Assembly (NCBI GenBank): GCA_004553595.1
Contig: SFKZ01000015.1
Location: forward strand, 1 to 46,189
DNA length: 46,189 bases
Direction: 5' to 3'
Source: Methanobrevibacter ruminantium
GTDB taxonomy: Archaea; Methanobacteriota; Methanobacteria; Methanobacteriales; Methanobacteriaceae
Part shown: in pieces, positions 28,901 through 37,188 of the stretch
How the letters are laid out: every line of letters starts with the position of its first letter
Position numbering within the stretch: the first letter of the stretch is position 1
The notes under the pieces: generated by a model
What the model was told of the DNA's origin: nothing
What the model saw: only the letters and a program-made list of their open reading frames with translations
Database searches by the model: none
Made by a program: the position numbers and the translations under genes

Positions 28901-31900
28901 TCGGTTCTTTGACTAAGATGGGAGCATCGTTCTTGGGACTAGATGACGATATGTCATCTGCACTAAGTACAAGTGTTGGATTAGCAACATCATTTGCAAA
29001 ATTTGCACCTCCTTGGGGAGCAATTATTGGAGCATCGATAGGTGGCGTAAAACTTGTTTTTGATAAGTTGTGGCCAAGTGTAGAAAAAACACAAGAAAAA
29101 TTAGCACAGCTACAGCAAAAACAGGACGAAGTTGGCCAACAAATGACAGATATGCGTTCTAGTTTAGACGTTTATGAAAAATTAAGTGGGAAATTAGATA
29201 AGACCGAAGAAGAAACTCAACAATTAAAAGATTCTACAGAAAGATTAATAGAGTTAGTTCCAGGTGCGGTTGCGGGTTATAATCAATATGGTGAAGCCGT
29301 ATTAAATACAGCCAAAGCTTACGAAGAATTAGACAAAAAACAAAGAGAAGCCTCAGCACTTTCAACTAAATCATTAAAAGAATTTGATAACTTACAAAAA
29401 GGTGCACAAAAGACTGAAAAAACTATTAAAACAATAGCTGATGTTGTTATTTATAGTGCTTCAGTATTAGCGGCTCCGATTACTAGCGGATTATCATTAT
29501 TAGCAATACCAGCTCAGGCCGTTGCAGATGTTGCTTGGAATGCAAAAATTTCTGAAGAGCAAATAGAAGAGAACAAAAAGGTTTGGGATGAAAATTACTC
29601 TGAGATTCTATCAAATTATCAAACAAAAAGAGATGAGTTCTTATTAGATGTTTCTGAGACAAACAAAGATACAGCCAGTAAAATCGTAGACAGTTTTATT
29701 GCCTCTATAATAGAAGCTGGTAGAGAAGGTAGAATATCTGATGCTTCAAAGGCTTTAGAGAGCACTTTAGAAGATCTTGGAAAGGTTAGCTGGTCTGTAG
29801 TAGAAGTTGCCATGGAACGCTTAACTGCTAGAAATGGCATTAAAGAAATGAATTTTGGAAAAGCTCGTAAGTTTGTAGAAGAAGAGTTAAAGGATTCTTT
29901 AAAAGCAGCTGGATTAGATGAAGTAGAAATTCGAGGTGTTATAACAGCTGTATTAAATATAGAATTTAACGGAGCAGCCGAGGTTGAGCAACTAAAGAAA
30001 AATATTGATACCGAAATTTCAAATTTAAGAGCCAGCGGAGGTAGACAAGAAAAGATTGATGCCTTAGGTAATTTTAAAGGAGAATTAGATTCATTGAATC
30101 AATCCGAAATTGAGTTATTAAAAAATGCAGGCATGTTAGACGTTGCGTTCGCTGAAGTATTTGAAAATAATGGTGGAGTTAAAAAGACATTGTCTAGTTT
30201 CAAAATGCAAAATGGTGAGTTAAATAAGCAAAAAGCTATTATTTCATCTATAAATTCGATGCTAAATGAAACGTCTGATAAGGAAAAAGAAATTCAAGAC
30301 TATGAAAAGAAAAACAAAGAAGAGAGAAAACAGTTTCAAGAGACAACAAGAGAATACATACCTAAAATCATGAATTTCTCAGATGCAGAAAATGAAAAAT
30401 ATGTACAAGAAAAAGTTGATGAATTAGAGAAACGATATAAAAAGCTATATGATAAGGGAATAACATCAGATCCTTTAAAAGGTAGACCAGATTATAATGC
30501 CAACGGTTTTGATTTAGAAAAGGGTTATGACACAGATGGTGCTAATGGTAAATTTGTAAACGATTATGCATTTAAAAAAGGTTTTGAAGCTTATGTACAA
30601 TATCGTAAGGCTCAAGAAGAAAATGACAAAATAATCAATGAGCTTACAAAAGATAACGCAAAATTTGCTGATAGTATTAAAGAAATGGTTAGTAAGATAG
30701 AATCCTATGCTGTTCCAACTTTTGATGAGCTATCTAGTAAAATTGAAGAAATGAAAACAAGTTGGGATGCTTTTTATGGTCTTGCAGATAAATTGGATTC
30801 AACTGACGGAGTATTAGATGCAGATGGGTTAATTCAATTATTTGATTTACTTGGTTCTTTTGAAGATGCAGCATTTGAAAGTCAAGAACAATTTGATGGA
30901 TGGATGCATGCTATACAAGCTGTCAATAATGGTTTGTCTCAACAAAATGGTCAACTTGTGATGAATGAAGAAGCAATGGGTGGAATAAATGATTTAATTA
31001 GTTATTCAACTAAATTAAAAGCTAACGATATGTTAATGTCTATTGAACAAGGTAGAGTAGAATTAGAAAATCAAAAAAGCGTTCTGGAAGCACAAAAAGC
31101 AGCAGTAGATGCTGAAATCATAGCTCTTAAAGCAATGTCTGATGCAGAATATAAAAAGGCTATGGAAAAGGGTGAAATTCAAGAAACCCTTAAAACAAGT
31201 TATATTGATTTATTAGATAAAACAAATATGGCTGAGATTGAAGCCGAAGATAATAAATTTTCAACTTTGGTTACAATGACAGGAAACTATTATAAACAAA
31301 TAGCTGCCATGCGTACAGCTTATGCCAATGGAGAAGATATTGGTGATGTATCATGGATAGATATTAAAGGAAAGTATTCTAAAGTTTATGAAAAGTTTGT
31401 AGAAGAAAGTTCCAATGCAATGACAAGTTTGATTAGTTCTAATAGACAAGAAACCATTGATTCTTTACAAAAATATTCTGATCAACTTGGAGCCAGTATT
31501 TCTAATTTAGATCAAAGAATTAATAATGAAGTGAAACTTAAAAAGACTGTTGCAGAATTTTTAGCTAGCGATAGTGCAAACCTTGGAAAAACTTTTGATG
31601 ATGCTTCTAAGAGTGCTTCAGATTATAATGAGAAACTTGAACGAACATTGACATTATTGGAAAAAATTGAAGGACTGCAACATAAGATAGATGAAAACGA
31701 AACTTTCAAAGATTTATATGATGGTTATAGTGGAGAGGATTATGGACGTTTATTAATGTCTAATCTTGATTTAGCTCAACAACAATATGAAGTATATAAA
31801 GATTTATTTGCAATGCAACAAGAAATGACGAATCAGGCCGCTGGAGACTTATTAGATTCACCATATGGACAAATGTTTAAAATTATGGAAAATGGTGATA

Positions 31901-33429
31901 TTGGTTGGGCAGATACTTCTATGTATGACAAATATAAAAATATGCCTGCTGATATGAAGGAAGATATTGATAATTTAGTAGAGGCGTTTCAAAAACAACG
32001 AGATGCGCTTAGAAATACTGAAAAAGATATGTCTAAGTATGCGCAAGAAGTCAAGAAAGTTCGTGAAGAATTAGTTCAAATGCAGATAGAAATAGAGAAT
32101 GAACTTGTAGATGCTATTAAGAATAGAGAAAAGATATTACATGATGCTAGAGTTAAGGCTCTTGATGATGAGATAGATATGATTGAAAAAGCTGTCGAAG
32201 CAAGAAAGAAAGCCCAAGAAGACGACAATAGTAACAAAGAGCTATATAAAGCTCAAGAAGCTTTACGTAGAGCAACATTAGATTCTTCTGGTAAAAATAA
32301 TGCTCAATTATTACAATTACAACAAGATTTAGAAGATAAGCAGTTAGAAATAGCCGAAAAACGTTTCGAAGATGATATGGATGATCGTAAACAGTGGTTA
32401 CAGGATACAAAAGATGCTGAGACAGAAACTTATGATTATCGTTTAGAAAAAATGACGTGGTACTGGGAGCAAGTACAAGCTATCCAAGAAGCCGGAACAG
32501 AAGCTATGATGGAAACTTTGATTCATTGGAATATTGAGTATGCTCAAACAAGTGAATATCAACAGGGCGAAATGGAAAGAAAGTGGAAAGAAACGATGGA
32601 TGCAATGAAAGCCGCGACAGACATGGGAGCAGAGTTAGGAAAAATGACTTCTGATATTGTTTCTGTTACTCAGACAGTTGAAGCCATGGATATTAAAATT
32701 CAAGCACTTCCTGGTTCTTGGCAAAAAGCCACAGATGCTGTTAATTCATATGCTGCTGCTGCAAGTAGAGTTAGCAGTTATAAACCTTCTAGTAGTCTAA
32801 TTACTACAGATACTACAGACACAACGGAAACAAATAACAATAATAATGATGATACAACGAGTAACGATGGAACAAAAATGAAGAAAGGAGACAAAATTGA
32901 ATTTAGACCTGCATCAAACAGAACGGCGAAAGTTGTTGTATATGATGAAAATGGCGGTAGTGTAGGAACATATCAAAATGGATGGGGAGATAAAAATGGT
33001 AAGGCTGGAGAAATAAAAACAATAAGAGGAGTTCGTATGGTATACTTCTCGCCAGCTGGTGGTTATATCGAAACTAGACATTTCCAAAAACAAGGAACAT
33101 GGGGAGCGAGCGAAAGATATTATCGTTCAGGCGGTATGGTAGATTATACTGGACCAGCTTGGGTAGATGGTAATAAAACACATCCAGAGGCATTCTTAAG
33201 CGCATACCAAACTGAGCAAATCGGAGCATTAGCAAAATCACTAGATCCTTCTACCGTTAATAATGCTACAACAAACTCTAATATTACATTCGGTTCTATT
33301 AATTTTAATGTTGCCTCAATGTCAAGTGCCGCTGATGGCAAGAAAGCCTTAGACATATTCGTACAAGGAGCAAATGACATGATGGCAAAGAAGGGTATTG
33401 GAACTAAGTTGAATATAAATATGAAATAA
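25957..33429 (+). CDS. Tail tape measure protein, 2490 aa
   Basis: It sets tail length and travels through the tube at ejection. The long helical N-terminus has many coiled segments. Residues about 265-590 match the TP901-type core (FKDYDETLTRTMMVTGQ, KDVAAAQLVFYQQGLGTSEA, VAKALTSIGIAATDSSG). Hydrophobic stretches near 605 and 970-1030 could enter the membrane. After an Asn/Thr-rich linker (about 2285-2308) comes a small beta domain and the C-terminal GGMVDYTGPAWVDGNKTHPE usual for tape measures. At about 1.5 angstrom per residue the tail would be roughly 350-370 nm. Confidence 0.95.
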   Translation: MAAGNDTVNIKVKYIPDTSALKNIKEIRMPEIKVGGKDAGKGVFDSYNNAIRDLNRELSKGTDASAITKAFKTVGEETTKVKTQINSMKEAINQSFQSPSNQSLIKDYQNLEKQLKKLDAESQKRRKKSAELSSFKSQNNMSTPQARKEISKAEALVTAGEKLTKQDQERLEIAKQIIAKEEELAKLRTQEEIRNAQKDIKNQMSDSKYDSMISSTEANRILGQYNDILSRVGINLNSVTGESKKFSSSLDEQVNQVKAAKKEVVKFGDIVSGTFLGTSLSNLFQTGLSRGIEFFKDYDETLTRTMMVTGQTREEVNSLTSSYNKLANQLSSTTKDVAAAQLVFYQQGLGTSEALKMTEASIAVSKTGGIGAAEAADRLTAAVRGYQLSANEAMGIADKMSALDAAAASSVDELTVAMQKSASQARMAGLDLDYYMAYLSTMQEVTREAPENIGTAMKSITSRLQEIKDIGKIEEDGTTFSNVAKALTSIGIAATDSSGQLRTLQDIMNELGPMWNTLDRNHKAYIATVLAGNRQQSRFIALMDNYDRAMELVDVSQNASGESAKQLRAYNQGLEASFTRLSNAWQQFATNIADSSMIKRIIDMFSSFIELLNKIPKGITSTVVPLLALTKVFTTLSKAGNLFKGFKTWSIEKLGLKDTLKDIGALGNSFQEVGKKANLAWSSVKKFIDGFGNNKYIEETTKKTKDFTTAKEMSTAAQINSNSAQITEAGLNTDIALSAEGAANAYKIYNEELFKNATALAGNDIDQTNEIKQNLEKMTSDIAGIDKEIEDVDKLMDEKVKQIDKKKRRNISEELVSASPNKRRSEAEKYLRSKSSADSTETIQDLLANNKKNTQKLTKDTQKDLLNFAIDNHDDIVKFLEEENKSAIKQMTEEFDDLSDRYGKLLETRQNKVSEFEQYSTSIESSPFYQKALSKYNLNQINQKSTLSLPDMKTVLGDKNLGNIEKFTAFTNKLNIGVGLVVGSLTKMGASFLGLDDDMSSALSTSVGLATSFAKFAPPWGAIIGASIGGVKLVFDKLWPSVEKTQEKLAQLQQKQDEVGQQMTDMRSSLDVYEKLSGKLDKTEEETQQLKDSTERLIELVPGAVAGYNQYGEAVLNTAKAYEELDKKQREASALSTKSLKEFDNLQKGAQKTEKTIKTIADVVIYSASVLAAPITSGLSLLAIPAQAVADVAWNAKISEEQIEENKKVWDENYSEILSNYQTKRDEFLLDVSETNKDTASKIVDSFIASIIEAGREGRISDASKALESTLEDLGKVSWSVVEVAMERLTARNGIKEMNFGKARKFVEEELKDSLKAAGLDEVEIRGVITAVLNIEFNGAAEVEQLKKNIDTEISNLRASGGRQEKIDALGNFKGELDSLNQSEIELLKNAGMLDVAFAEVFENNGGVKKTLSSFKMQNGELNKQKAIISSINSMLNETSDKEKEIQDYEKKNKEERKQFQETTREYIPKIMNFSDAENEKYVQEKVDELEKRYKKLYDKGITSDPLKGRPDYNANGFDLEKGYDTDGANGKFVNDYAFKKGFEAYVQYRKAQEENDKIINELTKDNAKFADSIKEMVSKIESYAVPTFDELSSKIEEMKTSWDAFYGLADKLDSTDGVLDADGLIQLFDLLGSFEDAAFESQEQFDGWMHAIQAVNNGLSQQNGQLVMNEEAMGGINDLISYSTKLKANDMLMSIEQGRVELENQKSVLEAQKAAVDAEIIALKAMSDAEYKKAMEKGEIQETLKTSYIDLLDKTNMAEIEAEDNKFSTLVTMTGNYYKQIAAMRTAYANGEDIGDVSWIDIKGKYSKVYEKFVEESSNAMTSLISSNRQETIDSLQKYSDQLGASISNLDQRINNEVKLKKTVAEFLASDSANLGKTFDDASKSASDYNEKLERTLTLLEKIEGLQHKIDENETFKDLYDGYSGEDYGRLLMSNLDLAQQQYEVYKDLFAMQQEMTNQAAGDLLDSPYGQMFKIMENGDIGWADTSMYDKYKNMPADMKEDIDNLVEAFQKQRDALRNTEKDMSKYAQEVKKVREELVQMQIEIENELVDAIKNREKILHDARVKALDDEIDMIEKAVEARKKAQEDDNSNKELYKAQEALRRATLDSSGKNNAQLLQLQQDLEDKQLEIAEKRFEDDMDDRKQWLQDTKDAETETYDYRLEKMTWYWEQVQAIQEAGTEAMMETLIHWNIEYAQTSEYQQGEMERKWKETMDAMKAATDMGAELGKMTSDIVSVTQTVEAMDIKIQALPGSWQKATDAVNSYAAAASRVSSYKPSSSLITTDTTDTTETNNNNNDDTTSNDGTKMKKGDKIEFRPASNRTAKVVVYDENGGSVGTYQNGWGDKNGKAGEIKTIRGVRMVYFSPAGGYIETRHFQKQGTWGASERYYRSGGMVDYTGPAWVDGNKTHPEAFLSAYQTEQIGALAKSLDPSTVNNATTNSNITFGSINFNVASMSSAADGKKALDIFVQGANDMMAKKGIGTKLNINMK

Positions 33430-33446
33430 AAAGGAGGTAAGATTAT

Positions 33447-34664
33447 ATGGCTGCACATGAACCAGTATGCGGAAGAGCAAATATAATGGATGTCATAGAC
33501 AAGGGAGAAATATATCTTACCTTCGTCTTTGACGGAATAGATTCAAGTCAGATAGGAGTGGCGAGTGTCTCAGATGGAAGTACTTATGACACTCCTATCC
33601 TTCCTGAATTTAGTGATAATAGTTTAGAAGTTGACGGATACGATGGTAAATATTATTTTAATACCAGATTATCTCAAAAAAGTTTTACTTATAATTGTTT
33701 TATTGATAATTTGTCAGCTTTTGAATTTGATCAATTGAAATCTTGGATAAGGCCAAAAAAGATTGGGAAATTAATAAGACCAGAGGAACCTTATAGATAT
33801 TATTGGGTAAAAGTAAGTTCTGTAGATAATTTAGGAAACATTCCCTTAACACATCCAGACACAGGTGGCGTTAGTTATACGGGAAATTTTAGTATAACCT
33901 TTACTACAGTTGGACAAACTTGTGGCTATGGAATGTTATACTACCAAGATGATTTAAAATATTATGAGTACAGAGACATCTTTGATGGTACGCAAGACTA
34001 CTATTATGATGAGGGATTATTATATAGAGAAGAAAGTTTACCGATGTCAGTGACAATGGCAAGTGGAGAAAATGAAGTTCAAATATATAATCCAGGAACA
34101 TATAATTCAAAAATAAGAGCTATTATAAGTACTGATACGGCGATAGATTCTGGGGCAATGATATTGCGCAATGAAACTGTCGGAGATGTTAGTGTTATTA
34201 CTTTAAATGGATTGACAACTGATAGTAAAATGATTCTTGATTGGGGTGAAAATATATATACTCTAAACGGGGTAGATTGCTCAGATAAAGTTGAGGGCGA
34301 TTTAATGTATTTGCAACCAAGGAATTATGTTGAAAGACAGGAGAATGCGTCTATATCGAATGATGGAACTAATACAATGGTAAGTTTCGATGAAAAAGTT
34401 AGACAAGTAAGAACAGATGATATTGGAAAAACAGTTATGTTTAAAGACGAAATGAATGTAAACTCAAAAGATGGCGCAGGTGGAAGAATTATAGGAATAG
34501 ATAAAATAACAAATCGCTTTATACTTGATAAAAGTATCGGATTATATTCTAATCCTAATGCTACTGTCATTATAACGAAATTGGACAAATTATCTTGCGA
34601 ACTAAATATTCCAGAAGGACAATCAATAAACGTAGAATGGCAAATAGTGCCAAGGTACTTATAG
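33447..34664 (+). CDS. Distal tail protein (Dit-like)
   Basis: 405 aa after the tape measure, the Dit position. The N-terminal part fits the Dit hub: FVFDGIDSSQIGVASV, RLSQKSFTYNCFIDNLSAFE, then LKSWIRPKKIGKLIRPEEPYRYYWVKVSSV, and the strand TGNFSITFTTVGQTCGYG. The C-terminal part is longer than in minimal Dits. It has a galectin-like strand set and an insertion near 300-375 that may bind sugars. It would form the hexamer that caps the tube. The ribosome site is AAAAGGAGGTAAGATTAT. Confidence 0.8.
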   Translation: MAAHEPVCGRANIMDVIDKGEIYLTFVFDGIDSSQIGVASVSDGSTYDTPILPEFSDNSLEVDGYDGKYYFNTRLSQKSFTYNCFIDNLSAFEFDQLKSWIRPKKIGKLIRPEEPYRYYWVKVSSVDNLGNIPLTHPDTGGVSYTGNFSITFTTVGQTCGYGMLYYQDDLKYYEYRDIFDGTQDYYYDEGLLYREESLPMSVTMASGENEVQIYNPGTYNSKIRAIISTDTAIDSGAMILRNETVGDVSVITLNGLTTDSKMILDWGENIYTLNGVDCSDKVEGDLMYLQPRNYVERQENASISNDGTNTMVSFDEKVRQVRTDDIGKTVMFKDEMNVNSKDGAGGRIIGIDKITNRFILDKSIGLYSNPNATVIITKLDKLSCELNIPEGQSINVEWQIVPRYL

Positions 34665-34675
34665 GAGGTAGAATT

Positions 34676-37174
34676 ATGGCAATAACTCAAAAATTAAGAG
34701 AAATTGGTGGAATAATCAATTCTACCGACCTTAATTATAATTTTAATAGAATGGCGGAAGATTTACAATTAGCCGTAGAAGGAGTTATTTTTGATAAAGA
34801 GTATTCTCAAGTAGAAGCTATCGCAGACAGAAATAATATTCCTTCTGATCGACTAACTCAAGGATTCTGGTGTGCTGTTAGTGAAAATGGCGTTGTGTAC
34901 GAATACAACAAAAAGAATGATTTAGTTACAGCATCGACTGAAGAAAGATATTTTGGAATCAATGATGGTGATTTACCAGATATACCTTATGTTGTGGATG
35001 GAGATCCAACTTCAGGAGTATTATTAAATGCTAAGTATATCTGTAGGGCAGATGGAAGAGATAATAATTGGAAATATACTTCTACAACAACTGGAGATAC
35101 TTATGAAGACAGTGATTGGGCTATCTATGTAAAAGAAGATTATGCTGAAGAAGGTCATTGGAGAAAGATACCAAAATGGATACCAATAATGAATGTTACT
35201 TCAATATTAGAAAACAACTTAATTGGTAAGCTAGAAAATTTACATACGGAAGATAAGAGCAGAATTGTTAATGCAATTAATGAAATTCATGATGATTTAG
35301 GCACAATAGAAGAATTAACAACAAAAGATAAGAGTACTGCAGTTGCGGCAATTAATGAGCTTGATAAAGAGATGGGAGATTTAGAGAATCTTACTACCGC
35401 TGAAAAAAGTACTATCGTTGGAGCAATTAATGAAGTAGATACAAATGTTGGACCTGTAGAGGAGTTAACAACTACGAATAAAATCGTAACTTACGCAATT
35501 AATGAACTAGATAGTGAGATGGGAGACTTATCTAAGTTACATACTGAAGCAAAAGACAACATGGTCAATGCTTTAAATGAAGTTCATGATGACTTGGGAA
35601 CCATAGAGGAATTAACAACAGATGATAAAAGTACTGCTGTGGCAGGTATAAATGAATTAGATAAGAGAGTGGGTAAACTTCCAGAATTAAAAACAGCAGA
35701 TAAGTCAAGTGTTATTAATGCTATTAATGGACTTGGTGATATTAGTAAGCTTGAGACTACTACAAAAGAAACTGCTGTTGCGGCAATTAATGAATTAGAT
35801 AGTCGTGCTGGAGAATTGGTTGATTTAACAACTACTAGTAAAATTAATTTAGTATCTGCTATAAATGAGTTAGATAAAGATATTGGTAATGTAAGTACAC
35901 TGACAACTACTGCAAAAGATAATACTGTAAATGCCATTAATGAATTAGATAAAGAGATTGGTACTCTTAATACATTGACCACTACAAACAAAGAAACAGT
36001 AGTAAAAGCCATTAATGAGGTTGATAAAGATATTGGTAATGTTGGAAATTTAACAACCAATAATAAAACTGATGCAGTTAGTGCAATAAATGAATTAAAG
36101 TCAATTACAGATACATTAAGAGGGGCAACAATTTTAATTGGTAAAATTGACTTGAATACCAAAGATGTAACTCCTGAAAGGTTAACAGCTAGAGCATTAG
36201 AAATAATGGGTGGAACAACAGTTCAAGCTGGTTGGCAGTTAGTTGACAAAGAACAACATGAATGGATTTGGAACGGAAGCAACTGGCAAGATTTAGAACA
36301 ACCTAATATTTATCCAGCACAAAATGGAATATTAGGAACAGTTCGTGGAAATGCTAGTGGTGATATTTCTATAACCGATGGAAATATGACTGTTTTACAT
36401 GCCGCCAATGCAACTAAGTTAAATAATCAAACATCAGATTACTATGCTCGTTCAGCTCATTTGGGAAATATTACATCATTAACAACAACAAAAAAAGATA
36501 ACACTGTGGATGCAATTAATGAATTAGACGCAGAACACGGAATATTATCAAATTTACATACAACAAAAAAAGACAATTTTGTAAATGCTATAAATGAAGT
36601 TAGAGATGACATCGGAATATTAAGTAATTTGACAACAACTGATAAAACTAATATTACAGGTGCAATAAATGAGTTAAAAACAGGCTTAGATAATGCAAAT
36701 GTAAATATTAATAAGAAGGCTGATAAAGATAACGTATTAGAGTTAGATAATATTAATGCCTATGAGCCAACCAAAGATTACCATCCTGCAACTAAAAAAT
36801 ATGTTGATATGATTGCTGGCGGAGCTTCTTGGGGCAATATATATAACAATATAGAAGACCAAGAAGACCTAATGATGTTAATAAATGACAGACCAACAAA
36901 AAATCAAGTATTAACAAGAGACAATACGCTTATGTATACTCCTACGAGTGACTATCACCCAGCAACAAAGAAATATGTTGATGAGACATTTACAAAAAAT
37001 AACAAATGGGGACAAATAAGTGGAGATATTGCAGACCAACAGGATCTTCAGAATGAATTTACGAAAAAACAAGACAAAACAACCGCTTGGAATACAACCA
37101 ATTTAGTTGTAGGAACTCAACAGCCTGAGATTCCAGAAAGCGGATATATAATTTGGATAGATACAAATAGTTAG
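34676..37174 (+). CDS. Tail fibre or baseplate protein with 25-residue repeats
   Basis: 832 aa. After a ~180-residue N-terminal domain come 12 tandem copies of a 25-residue repeat with the pattern G.L..LTT..K...V.AINELD..I (DNA about 35225-36108). A middle domain resembles fibre parts (WQLVDKEQHEWIWNGSNWQDL). Three more copies follow (about 36462-36684), and a C-terminal part has two YHPATKKYVD motifs. Such repeats form trimeric coiled stalks in tail fibres. Copy 4 lacks one residue and copy 7 is short. The ATG at 34676 is set by TAGGAGGTAGAATT. The earlier in-frame start lies in the Dit gene. Confidence 0.85.
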   Translation: MAITQKLREIGGIINSTDLNYNFNRMAEDLQLAVEGVIFDKEYSQVEAIADRNNIPSDRLTQGFWCAVSENGVVYEYNKKNDLVTASTEERYFGINDGDLPDIPYVVDGDPTSGVLLNAKYICRADGRDNNWKYTSTTTGDTYEDSDWAIYVKEDYAEEGHWRKIPKWIPIMNVTSILENNLIGKLENLHTEDKSRIVNAINEIHDDLGTIEELTTKDKSTAVAAINELDKEMGDLENLTTAEKSTIVGAINEVDTNVGPVEELTTTNKIVTYAINELDSEMGDLSKLHTEAKDNMVNALNEVHDDLGTIEELTTDDKSTAVAGINELDKRVGKLPELKTADKSSVINAINGLGDISKLETTTKETAVAAINELDSRAGELVDLTTTSKINLVSAINELDKDIGNVSTLTTTAKDNTVNAINELDKEIGTLNTLTTTNKETVVKAINEVDKDIGNVGNLTTNNKTDAVSAINELKSITDTLRGATILIGKIDLNTKDVTPERLTARALEIMGGTTVQAGWQLVDKEQHEWIWNGSNWQDLEQPNIYPAQNGILGTVRGNASGDISITDGNMTVLHAANATKLNNQTSDYYARSAHLGNITSLTTTKKDNTVDAINELDAEHGILSNLHTTKKDNFVNAINEVRDDIGILSNLTTTDKTNITGAINELKTGLDNANVNINKKADKDNVLELDNINAYEPTKDYHPATKKYVDMIAGGASWGNIYNNIEDQEDLMMLINDRPTKNQVLTRDNTLMYTPTSDYHPATKKYVDETFTKNNKWGQISGDIADQQDLQNEFTKKQDKTTAWNTTNLVVGTQQPEIPESGYIIWIDTNS
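35225..36108 (+). repeat. Twelve tandem 75-bp coding repeats
   Basis: The DNA encodes twelve copies of the 25-residue fibre repeat. Copies share AINELD codons but differ widely at other sites, so the array is old. Copies 2 and 6 (GTIEELTT.DKSTAVA) are closest, as are 1 and 5 (HDDL ends), which suggests a four-unit block was duplicated. Confidence 0.85.
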
Positions 37175-37188
37175 AGAGGTGAGATAGT

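Noticed and set aside
34595..34675. N-terminal extension of the repeat fibre protein
   Set aside because: It lies inside the Dit gene, and TAGGAGGT stands directly before the ATG at 34676.
35584..36162. Minus-strand 192-codon reading frame
   Set aside because: A shadow of the 75-bp fibre repeats. Its own periodicity is the same 25 codons.
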